From NCBI GenBank assembly GCA_934096805.1, contig CAKOMW010000006.1, positions 1 through 37,478 on the forward strand: a DNA stretch of 37,478 nucleotides, given 5' to 3'. The notes beneath the pieces were generated by a model. That model saw nothing but the letters and a program-made list of their open reading frames with translations. It was not told where the DNA came from and searched no databases. The stretch is from an uncultured Bacilli bacterium (lineage in GTDB: Bacteria > Bacillota_I > Bacilli_A > RF39 > UBA660). A program made the position numbers and the translations under genes. Positions 23,995-30,972 of the stretch are shown in pieces (within the stretch, counting starts at the first letter, position 1; every line of letters starts with the position of its first letter).

Positions 23995-24034
23995 CACTAA
24001 AATTTTCATTTTTTCAAGAAATCAAACTTTAATA

Positions 24035-24062
24035 TTTACTTTTGAATATTTTATGATACAAT
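24035..24062 (+). promoter_or_regulatory. Promoter of the T-box/glyQS transcript
   Basis: TTTACT at 24035-24040, a 16-base spacer and TACAAT at 24057-24062. Confidence 0.65.
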
Positions 24063-24075
24063 ATAAATGTATTAA

Positions 24076-24182
24076 ACAAGTGCGAAGATAAGGCTTGGAA
24101 CCCTTTAGCACATAAAAAAAAGAGATTCTTAAGGAATAAGTAAAGTGGAACCGCGGATACAATTCGTCTTTACGCATTTTTT
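24076..24182 (+). promoter_or_regulatory. Glycine T-box riboswitch leader
   Basis: The conserved T-box core reads AAAGTGGAACCGCGG at 24142-24156. The bulge TGGA (24146-24149) pairs with UCCA, as expected for tRNA-Gly with discriminator U. Stem I is short, closed by GTGC at 24080-24083 and GCAC at 24108-24111, with GGC at 24092-24094 as the probable glycine specifier. The alternative terminator pairs GTAAAG (24140-24145) with CTTTAC (24168-24173) followed by six T. Uncharged tRNA-Gly should favour the antiterminator and switch on the downstream synthetase. Confidence 0.9.
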
Positions 24183-24255
24183 AAGATTTTTATTTTTATA
24201 AATACTATAAAGCTTTGTAGAAAATACTTAACTTTATTATAAGGAGGAAAAAAAT

Positions 24256-25614
24256 ATGGAAATGGAAAAAATGGTTAATTATTGCAAAAACTATGGATTT
24301 ATATTCCAAGGAAGTGAAATATATGGAGGATTAGCCAATACTTGGGACTACGGACCACTAGGAGCAAGACTAAAAAACAATGTCAAAGATGCTTGGAGAA
24401 AGAGATTCATACAACAAAGAAAAAATGCCTATGAAGTAGATGCAGACATCTTAATGCACCCTAAAGTATGGGAAGCATCAGGACACCTATCAAGCTTTTC
24501 TGACCCTTTAATAGATTGCAAAGAATGCAAAATGAGATTACGTGCTGACAATTTAGTAAACGACTTTACCGAAACATCACTCGGAGACACTCTAGACGAA
24601 CAAGACTTAATCACATACATAAGACAAAACAATATACCATGTCCAAAATGTGGTAAGACAAACTTTACTGACATCAGACAATTCAATCTTATGTTTGAAA
24701 CATATCGTGGAGTAACCAATGATTCCAAAAGTGCCATCTACTTAAGACCAGAAAATGCTCAAGGAGAATATGTTAACTTTTTAAACGTTCAAAGAACAAT
24801 GCGTGCTAAACTACCATTTTCAATCGGTCAAATAGGGAAGGCCTTTAGAAATGAAATCACCCCAGGAAACTTTACATTCAGAACAATAGAATTTGAACAA
24901 ATGGAATACCAAACATTCTGTAAAGAAGGGACAGACAGTGAAATCTATAATTACTTCAAAGAATATGGTAAAAAATTCTATATGGATTTAGGCATAAAAG
25001 AAGAACATCTAAGATTCCATGACCACGAAAAATTAGCTCACTATGCCAAAGAAGCATGCGATATTGAATATAAATTCCCATTTGGCTGGGGAGAAATAAA
25101 TGGGACCCATAATCGTACTAACTTCGACTTAAAAAACCATCAAGAAGTATCAAAAGTTAAACAAGAATATTTAGATCCAGAAACAAACGAAAAATTTATT
25201 CCCTATGTAATTGAATCAACATATGGTCTAGATAGAACAATCTTGGCTCTTTTATTTGAAGCATACGAAGAACAACAATTAGAAAACGATACAAGAGAAG
25301 TTTTGCATCTAACCCCATACCTTGCCCCATACAAAGTAACAGTTTTACCACTAGTAAAAAAATATCATAGTGAAAAAGCAAACGAAGTATATGAAAAATT
25401 AAAAAATGAATTTATGACAACATACGATGATGCAGGCTCAATCGGAAAAAGATACCGAAGAAGTGATGCTATAGGGACACCATTTGCTATTACAATCGAT
25501 GACGAAACCATAAACAACAACACTGTAACTCTAAGAGACAGAGACACTATGCAACAACAAACAATGACAATCGAAGAAGTAATAAACTATATACAAGAAA
25601 GAATAAAGTTCTAA
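24256..25614 (+). CDS. glyQS: Glycyl-tRNA synthetase, dimeric (eukaryote-like) type
   Basis: 452 aa, class IIa synthetase charging tRNA-Gly, of the single-chain alpha2 type found in Bacilli-related and other bacteria. Motif 1 region NTWDYGPLGARLKNNVKDAW; a zinc-like insertion with CKEC (about residues 94-97) and CPKCG; motif 2 GKAFRNEITPGNFTFRTIEF then EQME; motif 3 region ESTYGLDRTILALL; and a C-terminal anticodon-binding domain (LAPYKVTVLPL, DAGSIGKRYRRSDAIGTPFAITID). The glycine pocket segment reads GWGEINGTHNRTNFDL, slightly changed from the common GIANRTDFDL. Start ATG 24256 after AAGGAGG. Controlled by the upstream T-box. Confidence 0.96.
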   Translation: MEMEKMVNYCKNYGFIFQGSEIYGGLANTWDYGPLGARLKNNVKDAWRKRFIQQRKNAYEVDADILMHPKVWEASGHLSSFSDPLIDCKECKMRLRADNLVNDFTETSLGDTLDEQDLITYIRQNNIPCPKCGKTNFTDIRQFNLMFETYRGVTNDSKSAIYLRPENAQGEYVNFLNVQRTMRAKLPFSIGQIGKAFRNEITPGNFTFRTIEFEQMEYQTFCKEGTDSEIYNYFKEYGKKFYMDLGIKEEHLRFHDHEKLAHYAKEACDIEYKFPFGWGEINGTHNRTNFDLKNHQEVSKVKQEYLDPETNEKFIPYVIESTYGLDRTILALLFEAYEEQQLENDTREVLHLTPYLAPYKVTVLPLVKKYHSEKANEVYEKLKNEFMTTYDDAGSIGKRYRRSDAIGTPFAITIDDETINNNTVTLRDRDTMQQQTMTIEEVINYIQERIKF

Positions 25615-25637
25615 TACAAAAAGTTTATTCTTTTTTT
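25599..25637 (+). terminator. Terminator of glyQS, overlapping the coding end
   Basis: AAGAATAAA (25599-25607, inside the last codons) pairs with TTTATTCTT (25624-25632), followed by a T run. Confidence 0.75.
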
Positions 25638-25700
25638 GTTTTACATACATATCAAAACGGAAACCTATAAACAAATCCAGTCTTCATTCTCACATTCTGC

Positions 25701-25729
25701 TTTACTTTTTCCAAAAAATATGATATAAT
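25701..25729 (+). promoter_or_regulatory. Promoter of the sigma-70 family gene
   Basis: TTTACT at 25701-25706, 17 bases, TATAAT at 25724-25729; start codon 25 bases later. Confidence 0.75.
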
Positions 25730-25753
25730 CATACTACTTTTTGGAGGTATACT

Positions 25754-26617
25754 ATGAAAAGAAATGAAGAACCACTAAAACAATACTGCTTAGACATAAA
25801 AGACATCGAAGTCCTAACACCAGAAGAAGAAAAAGAACTATTCATAAAATATAAAAAAAACAATGACCTAGAAGCCCGTGACCAACTAATTATAAGTAAC
25901 TTGAAATTAGTAAGAAAAATGGCTAGCAAATACCAAATCAACCAAATCCCAATAGACGACATAGTCCAAGATGCTAATATTTATTTATTTAAGCTAATAG
26001 ACAACTTTGACATTGAAAAAGGATACAAATTTTCAACATACGCTTATGCATGCATATACCATAGAATGCAAAAAATTGTAGATAAATATCTCTCACCAGA
26101 CTTCGGCAAAAAATACAAAGCAGAAATAAACAAAATACTCACCTTTTACTACGATTATATAAAAGCAAATGGAACAAAACCAACCTATCAAGAAATTGCA
26201 GACGAAACAGGAATAAAAGTAAAAAAAGTAGAATACTTACTTAGTCTGCTAGCAAGTAACTCTTCACTAAATGGAGTAGTACAAGACAACTACTATGAAA
26301 CTGAAAACGACGACGACTTTGAAAGCTTAGACATTTACATGAGCTATAACTACGTAAAAGATGAAAGCATAGACATTGAAAAAGAAGTATATGAAAAAAT
26401 AGATTACGAGCTATTAAAGCAACACATTATAAATCAAAAAAACCTAACAGCTAAACAAAGAGAAATTATAATTCTCCGCCTAGGTCTAAAAGAAACAGCA
26501 AAAACCTATGATGAAATAGCTAACAAACTAAAAATAAGTAGAAACTGTGTCTACGAAACAGCAAAAGCAGGACTAGAAAAAATAAGAGCAAATCCCAAAA
26601 CAAAAGATTTTAGATAA
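25754..26617 (+). CDS. Sigma-70 family RNA polymerase sigma factor
   Basis: 287 aa with regions in order: 1.2 (LTPEEEKELFIKYKKNNDLE), 2 (ARDQLIISNLKLVRKMASKY, DDIVQDANIYLFKLIDNFD, GYKFSTYAYACIYHRMQKIV), 3 (KPTYQEIADETGIKVKKVEY), an acidic insert (NDDDFES), and 4 (LTAKQREIIILRLGLK, YDEIANKLKISRNCVYETAK). It lacks the conserved WWIRQ of housekeeping RpoD region 2.4, so it is an alternative factor; it does not match SigG, SigF, SigE or SigK signatures well. Promoter specificity cannot be told. A vegetative-looking promoter precedes it and a bidirectional terminator follows. Neighbouring sspI makes a stress or sporulation role conceivable only. Confidence 0.85.
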   Translation: MKRNEEPLKQYCLDIKDIEVLTPEEEKELFIKYKKNNDLEARDQLIISNLKLVRKMASKYQINQIPIDDIVQDANIYLFKLIDNFDIEKGYKFSTYAYACIYHRMQKIVDKYLSPDFGKKYKAEINKILTFYYDYIKANGTKPTYQEIADETGIKVKKVEYLLSLLASNSSLNGVVQDNYYETENDDDFESLDIYMSYNYVKDESIDIEKEVYEKIDYELLKQHIINQKNLTAKQREIIILRLGLKETAKTYDEIANKLKISRNCVYETAKAGLEKIRANPKTKDFR

Positions 26618-26633
26618 AGACCTAAAATCTTTT
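26602..26633. terminator. Bidirectional terminator between the sigma gene and sspI
   Basis: A perfect 12-bp stem, AAAAGATTTTAG / CTAAAATCTTTT, with an 8-base loop. It overlaps the end of the sigma gene and the stop codon of sspI on the other strand, and has T runs both ways. Confidence 0.88.
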
Positions 26634-26841
26634 ACTTTGTAATATTCTTTTTTACAATCTTAGCAATATATTCCTTATCACTAAGCTTTAAATCATTCCA
26701 AAATAATTCAAGAATAACTCCAAGTCCAGGTAAAACAATCTCATCATTAGTTTTAACTGACTCATTAATCGTACTTATTATTCCCTCATAATCATCATTC
26801 TTAATATTATCAATAACATTCTTTCTAATACTTAAATCCAT
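26632..26841 (-). CDS. sspI: Small acid-soluble spore protein, SspI family
   Basis: 69 aa, near the 71 of Bacillus SspI. The protein starts MDLSIRKNVIDNIKNDDYEG and has the family hallmark LPGLGVILELFW (Bacillus: LPGLGVLFEVIW) in the second half, then a Lys-rich end. SspI is a minor spore core protein made in the forespore. I chose the ATG at 26841, which follows GGTGATATAT; the longer frame adds four residues upstream. A sigma-G-like promoter is 16 bases upstream, matching the known forespore regulation and the sigG gene in this window. It is direct evidence of sporulation capacity. Confidence 0.9.
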   Translation of the reverse strand: MDLSIRKNVIDNIKNDDYEGIISTINESVKTNDEIVLPGLGVILELFWNDLKLSDKEYIAKIVKKNITK

Positions 26842-26856
26842 ATATATCACCATTTA

Positions 26857-26885
26857 TATTATGTGAGAATGTAAAGTTTTTATAC
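26857..26885 (-). promoter_or_regulatory. Sigma-G promoter of sspI
   Basis: On the - strand GTATA (26885-26881), 17 bases, CATAATA (26863-26857). Both match the sigma-G consensus GHATR and CATNHTA of Bacillus subtilis with the correct spacing. The TSS would fall about 9 bases before the start codon. Confidence 0.75.
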
Positions 26886-26901
26886 ATTTTTTCTAATTAT
26901 A

Positions 26902-26930
26902 TTGAATAATATTTTAAAAAATTATATAAT
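26902..26930 (+). promoter_or_regulatory. Promoter of lemA
   Basis: TTGAAT at 26902-26907, 17 bases, TATAAT at 26925-26930, 18 bases before the start. Confidence 0.8.
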
Positions 26931-26948
26931 TATTTCAGGAGGGATAAT

Positions 26949-27503
26949 ATGAATTATTTTATCATTGCAATAATAGCAATCATTGTACTATTAGTTATTT
27001 ATATGATTAGTACATACAACGGATTAGTTTCCCTAAGGAACAAAAAAGATGACCAATGGTCACAAATTGATGTTCAACTAAAAAGAAGAGCAGACCTAAT
27101 ACCAAACTTAGTTGAAATCGTAAAAGGTTACGCAAAACACGAAAAAGAAACATTCGAAGAAGTAATAAAAGCAAGAAGTGCCTATGCTACAGCGAGGACT
27201 CCAGAAGAAGAAATGAAAGCCTCAAATGGAGTAACTGAAGCGTTAAATAAACTTTTCGCTTTAGCAGAAGCATATCCAGAACTAAAAGCAAATGAAAACT
27301 TCTTAGGACTACAAAAAGATGTATCAGACACTGAAGACAAAATATCATACGCTAGACAATTCTATAATGATTCAGTACTTACATATAACAATAAAGTTCA
27401 AATGTTTCCATCAAATATAATAGCTAATATGTTTAACTTTAAAAAAGCAACTTTCTTTGAAATGAACGAAAAAGAAAAAGAAGCACCAAAAATAAGTTTC
27501 TAG
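26949..27503 (+). CDS. lemA: LemA family protein
   Basis: 184 aa, the family's usual size. One N-terminal membrane helix (FIIAIIAIIVLLVIYMISTY) is followed by a helical bundle with the LemA motifs NGLVSLRNKKDDQWSQIDVQ, KRRADLIPNLVEIVKGYA and EVIKARSAY, and near the end YARQFYNDSVLTYNNKVQMF and FPSNIIANMF. LemA proteins are anchored in the membrane; their biochemical role is unknown. The gene after it, DUF2207, is a common partner, and the pair is separated only by a hairpin (27502-27525), so DUF2207 would be read at lower level or separately. Confidence 0.92.
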   Translation: MNYFIIAIIAIIVLLVIYMISTYNGLVSLRNKKDDQWSQIDVQLKRRADLIPNLVEIVKGYAKHEKETFEEVIKARSAYATARTPEEEMKASNGVTEALNKLFALAEAYPELKANENFLGLQKDVSDTEDKISYARQFYNDSVLTYNNKVQMFPSNIIANMFNFKKATFFEMNEKEKEAPKISF

Positions 27504-27525
27504 ACTTACATTGTAAGTCTTTTTT
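27502..27525 (+). terminator. Hairpin terminator between lemA and DUF2207
   Basis: AGACTTAC / GTAAGTCT with a 3-base loop and seven T; it overlaps the lemA stop. With only 15 bases to the DUF2207 start it may act as an attenuator. Confidence 0.8.
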
Positions 27526-27539
27526 GAAAGGAGAATAAA

Positions 27540-29180
27540 ATGAAAAAATTAAAATATCTTCTACTAGCACTATTCTTATTACCATTAACTGTATATGCCG
27601 ATGACATCTACAACAGAAACATGGACATATACATAACAAAAGAAGGAAACGCTAACATAACAGAAACATGGACAGTAAAAGCCGACTCCGGTACAGAATG
27701 GTACATAACCCTAAAAAATCTAGGAAACATGGAAGTATCAAACTATAAAGTTTGGATGGACAACAAAGAATTGATAAACCAAAAAACATGGAACATAAAC
27801 GCTTCATTACAAGAAAAAAGTAATAAATATGGAATAAACACTATAAGCAATGGAGTAGAACTATGCTTTGGAAAAGCCAACTATAAAAAACATACATTTC
27901 AAATAAAATATAACCTATCAAACATAATATTTAATACCGAAGACGCTCAAGTTCTGTATAACACTCTAATCCCTAAAACAACTGCTGACAACTTTGATAT
28001 AAAAATAACTAGCTACTATAAATTTCCAGATACACTAGACGTATGGGGCTATGGTTACAAAGGATATGCCTATGTAAAAGACGGTTACATAAGACTAACA
28101 ACAGACTATGCACTATCAAATGAATACGTGACAGCACTAGTAAAATTTCCGAAAGATACATTCAATACAACAAACACTTATGAACAATTCCCAACATTCG
28201 ATAACGTCCTAAAAACTGCCAAAGAAGGTACATTCGAATATGACTATAACGATTCAAAAACCGGAAAAGATTACTTTAATATAATAATTGGTCTAATAGC
28301 CTCATCAATAACACTATTCACAATAATAGCAGTCGCATTAGGGGGCAAAAAATACATCTTTAGAAACAATAAAAAATTACCCAAAAACAATGAAATAAAC
28401 TACTGCAGAGAAATACCATGTAACAAAGACCTAAAACTAGCATACTATCTATCAACAAAATATAACCTGGTATCAAGAAAAACAAACCTTCTAGGAAGCT
28501 ATCTTTTAAAATGGATAAAAGAAGATAAAATTACTATCAATAAAAACGGCAAAAAAAATGTAATAATTTTCAATAGTCAAAATGCTCCAATAGATAATGA
28601 TGAACAAACAATTTATAATATGATGTATGCTGCCAGTAACGATGGCATTCTAGAACAAAAAGACTTCAAAAACTATTGCACTAAAAACTATGAAGAAGTC
28701 CTAAACTTCTTTGAAAATACCCTTGCTAATATTGAAAAAGACTTAATAAACGAAGGTAAGATAATAACTGAAAACAAGAAAAAATTCATATTTAACAAAA
28801 AGTACTATGTTCTAGACGACACCCTATACAATGACACAGTAAAATTAAAGGGATTAAAAAAATACTTTAAAGAATTTGCAAGAATGTATGAAAAAATGCC
28901 AATTGAAGTTCACCTATGGCAAGAATACTTAATCTTTGCCCAACTATTTGGAATGGCCACCAAAGTAGCCAAAGAATTTAAAGACATTTACCCAGACGTA
29001 ATAACAGATGACATGTATGACAACATTATATTCACAAATGCTATATATACAGCAGGAATGATAAGTGCTAACTCTGCTAGAAGCGCTGCAGAATCATACT
29101 CAAGCGGAGGCGGAGGCTTCTCATCAGGCGGAGGTGGTGGAGGATCATTCGGAGGCGGAGGCTCATCCGGAGGCCGTTAA
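27540..29180 (+). CDS. DUF2207 membrane protein with Gly/Ser tail
   Basis: 546 aa. A signal peptide (LLLALFLLPLTVYADD) precedes an extracellular beta-rich domain of about 210 residues (DIYITKEGNANITETWTVKA onward), then a membrane helix (IIIGLIASSITLFTIIAVAL), a cytoplasmic domain with winged-helix-like repeats (LAYYLSTKYNLVSRKTNLLG, LKWIKEDKITI), and a hydrophobic/Ala-rich stretch before a Gly/Ser tail of about 30 residues with almost only G, S and F. This is the DUF2207 (PF09972) layout, usually near lemA. Function unknown. The Gly tail is encoded by GGA/GGC-rich DNA, a local GC peak in this AT-rich window. AAAGGAG precedes the ATG. Confidence 0.88.
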   Translation: MKKLKYLLLALFLLPLTVYADDIYNRNMDIYITKEGNANITETWTVKADSGTEWYITLKNLGNMEVSNYKVWMDNKELINQKTWNINASLQEKSNKYGINTISNGVELCFGKANYKKHTFQIKYNLSNIIFNTEDAQVLYNTLIPKTTADNFDIKITSYYKFPDTLDVWGYGYKGYAYVKDGYIRLTTDYALSNEYVTALVKFPKDTFNTTNTYEQFPTFDNVLKTAKEGTFEYDYNDSKTGKDYFNIIIGLIASSITLFTIIAVALGGKKYIFRNNKKLPKNNEINYCREIPCNKDLKLAYYLSTKYNLVSRKTNLLGSYLLKWIKEDKITINKNGKKNVIIFNSQNAPIDNDEQTIYNMMYAASNDGILEQKDFKNYCTKNYEEVLNFFENTLANIEKDLINEGKIITENKKKFIFNKKYYVLDDTLYNDTVKLKGLKKYFKEFARMYEKMPIEVHLWQEYLIFAQLFGMATKVAKEFKDIYPDVITDDMYDNIIFTNAIYTAGMISANSARSAAESYSSGGGGFSSGGGGGGSFGGGGSSGGR

Positions 29181-29181
29181 T

Positions 29182-29204
29182 AAAAAAGCAATCAATGCTT
29201 TTTT
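29182..29204. terminator. Terminator between DUF2207 and the RodA-like gene
   Basis: AAAAAAGCA / TGCTTTTTT stem with loop ATCAA, usable in both directions; it overlaps the stop codon of the - strand gene. Confidence 0.85.
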
Positions 29205-30307
29205 CTTTTGGTCTTTTTTTCGCCATCAATAGCTATAATAATACCAAGTATAATCATAAAAGAAATCAAACTAGAACCACCATAAGAAATAAAAGGAAGA
29301 GTAATACCAGTAATAGGTAAAATTCCTACAGTCATACAAATATTTTGTATCTGTTGATAAATAAAAACCCCTAAAAACCCAACACACACCATCTTCTTAA
29401 CACAATCATTATTCCTCTTTGAAGTCTTAATAATAAGCATATCGAACAAAACAATCCCAACCACTAAAACAAGAATACCAAATAATCCAAAAATTGACGC
29501 AAAAGACGCAAAAATAAAATCAGTATGCCCCTCAGGAAAATATAAAAGAATATTACTAATTCCATTACCAAAATAACCAGAAGAAGAAATAGCAATAAGA
29601 GAGTTAGTAAGTTGCATCCCACTAGAACTCTGCCAATCAAGAATTCTATCAAACCTATAAAAGAAATTACTACCAAAAATACTAATAAATAAATCAGTAC
29701 CAAACAAATATAAAAAGAAAAATCCTCCCCCAAAAACAATAGCTAAAATAAGTAAAAGAATAAACCACTTATAACTAATCCCGGAACAAAATAACATAAC
29801 AAATCCAATAATTAAATAAATTAAAACCGCTCCAGTATCAGGCTCTAAAAAAGTAATCAACGAAGGAATAAGAATAATAACCAAAACCTTTAATATTAAA
29901 ATAAACTCACTCTTAGAAGAACTAATATCATTATCAATAACCTTAGCAATCAAAAGAACCAATCCAATCTTCATAAACTCACTAGGTTGAAAAGAACCAA
30001 ACAAAGGAACATTAAACCAAGCCTTAATACCATTTATCTCTTCACCAACAAAAAGCACCAGTAAAAGAAGCAAAATATTAACCATATATATATAAATACT
30101 ATATTTAAGAACTTTAGAAAACCCAATCTTCAAAATAAGAAAAATCAAAGCCAATCCAAGTACATAAAAACAAATTTGTCTAACAACAAGAGTAAAAGGA
30201 TTACTATATAAAAAACTAGAAAAACTATAAATTGATGTAATACTACATACAAAAAATAATACTAGTAAATAAAGATAATTTTTATTAATATTTAAACTTT
30301 TTTTCAT
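29192..30307 (-). CDS. FtsW/RodA/SpoVE family protein (SEDS peptidoglycan polymerase)
   Basis: 371 aa with about ten membrane helices. SEDS proteins polymerise lipid II into glycan strands with a partner class B penicillin-binding protein. Motifs seen: INGIKAWFNVPLFGSFQPSE then FMKIG, EPDTGAVLIYLIIG, FPEGHTDFIFA (with the conserved Asp after EGHT), and the C-terminal ITLPFISYGGSS. Which of the three subfamilies it is (elongation, division or spore cortex) cannot be settled; no PBP gene is adjacent. The ATG at 30307 starts a typical N-terminus (MKKSLNIN, then a helix) but has no ribosome site; a promoter overlaps so closely that the mRNA may be leaderless. A longer frame to 30391 is possible. 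Confidence 0.9.
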   Translation of the reverse strand: MKKSLNINKNYLYLLVLFFVCSITSIYSFSSFLYSNPFTLVVRQICFYVLGLALIFLILKIGFSKVLKYSIYIYMVNILLLLLVLFVGEEINGIKAWFNVPLFGSFQPSEFMKIGLVLLIAKVIDNDISSSKSEFILILKVLVIILIPSLITFLEPDTGAVLIYLIIGFVMLFCSGISYKWFILLLILAIVFGGGFFFLYLFGTDLFISIFGSNFFYRFDRILDWQSSSGMQLTNSLIAISSSGYFGNGISNILLYFPEGHTDFIFASFASIFGLFGILVLVVGIVLFDMLIIKTSKRNNDCVKKMVCVGFLGVFIYQQIQNICMTVGILPITGITLPFISYGGSSLISFMIILGIIIAIDGEKKTKRKKH

Positions 30308-30316
30308 ACTATTAGT

Positions 30317-30344
30317 ATTATAAAAAATAATAAAATTTATACAA
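30317..30344 (-). promoter_or_regulatory. Promoter giving a probably leaderless mRNA for the RodA-like gene
   Basis: On the - strand TTGTAT (30344-30339), 16 bases, TATAAT (30322-30317). The start codon begins only 9 bases after the -10, so the transcript would start at or very near the ATG. Confidence 0.6.
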
Positions 30345-30375
30345 AAACATATAATTAACCAAAAGGAGAGATTAT

Positions 30376-30681
30376 ATGGAAAAAAAACCAAGCATATTTA
30401 AACCAAGTTTTACAAATAAAATAAACAATAATAGAAAAGTATATTATTCATTCATCGAAGAAGAACAAAATATTAAAAATGAAACAAGAACAACAACACC
30501 ATCAGAAAAACTAAAAGAACTAATGAACAAAGATGGCTATATATTTAATAAAAATGTAATAATAAAAACCAATCAAAACACCTATGACACTAGAATAGCA
30601 GGAAAGATAAATGACAAAATAGTAACAATAAAAGGAGATAGTATAGACATAAAAGACATAAAGGAAATAATTGAAAAATAA
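30376..30681 (+). CDS. Hypothetical protein, 101 aa
   Basis: A small, Lys/Asn-rich soluble protein with no membrane segment or motif I recognise. The N-terminal 45 residues are polar and probably disordered; the C-terminal part (TYDTRIAGKINDKIVTIKGD, then SIDIKDIKEIIE) looks like a short beta/alpha unit. The ATG at 30376 follows AAAGGAGAG. It is divergent from the RodA-like gene, and the two 5' regions overlap. CATATAAT at 30348-30355 could serve as a -10. No function is proposed. Confidence 0.65.
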   Translation: MEKKPSIFKPSFTNKINNNRKVYYSFIEEEQNIKNETRTTTPSEKLKELMNKDGYIFNKNVIIKTNQNTYDTRIAGKINDKIVTIKGDSIDIKDIKEIIEK

Positions 30682-30807
30682 TATTTTATATAATAAAAAC
30701 TCAATATTATTGATAAATAAACAAAAATTAATACTACTTTTTATCAAAGAAAATCTTATTAGATTTACATGTAAATATCAAATACAAATTTAATCGTATT
30801 TCTAAAT

Positions 30808-30832
30808 AAAGCTATCCTTAGGATAGTTTTTT
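30808..30832 (+). terminator. Rho-independent terminator
   Basis: CTATCC / GGATAG with a 3-base loop and six T. It lies 130 bases after the small gene and before the glycosylation operon; the DNA between is AT-rich with no other feature. Confidence 0.85.
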
Positions 30833-30916
30833 AATACACTAAATTATAATAAAAATATATTATTTCAAAATATTCATTTATTAAAAAGTTATCTGTAAAC
30901 CAGCAATCCCTATAAA

Positions 30917-30945
30917 TTGACAAAACCTATCTTTTAATATAAAAT
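30917..30945 (+). promoter_or_regulatory. Promoter of the YfhO / GT2 / GtrA operon
   Basis: TTGACA at 30917-30922, 17 bases, TAAAAT at 30940-30945, 27 bases before the start codon. Confidence 0.8.
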
Positions 30946-30972
30946 ATAGGTAATTTAAGGGAAGTGATTCAA

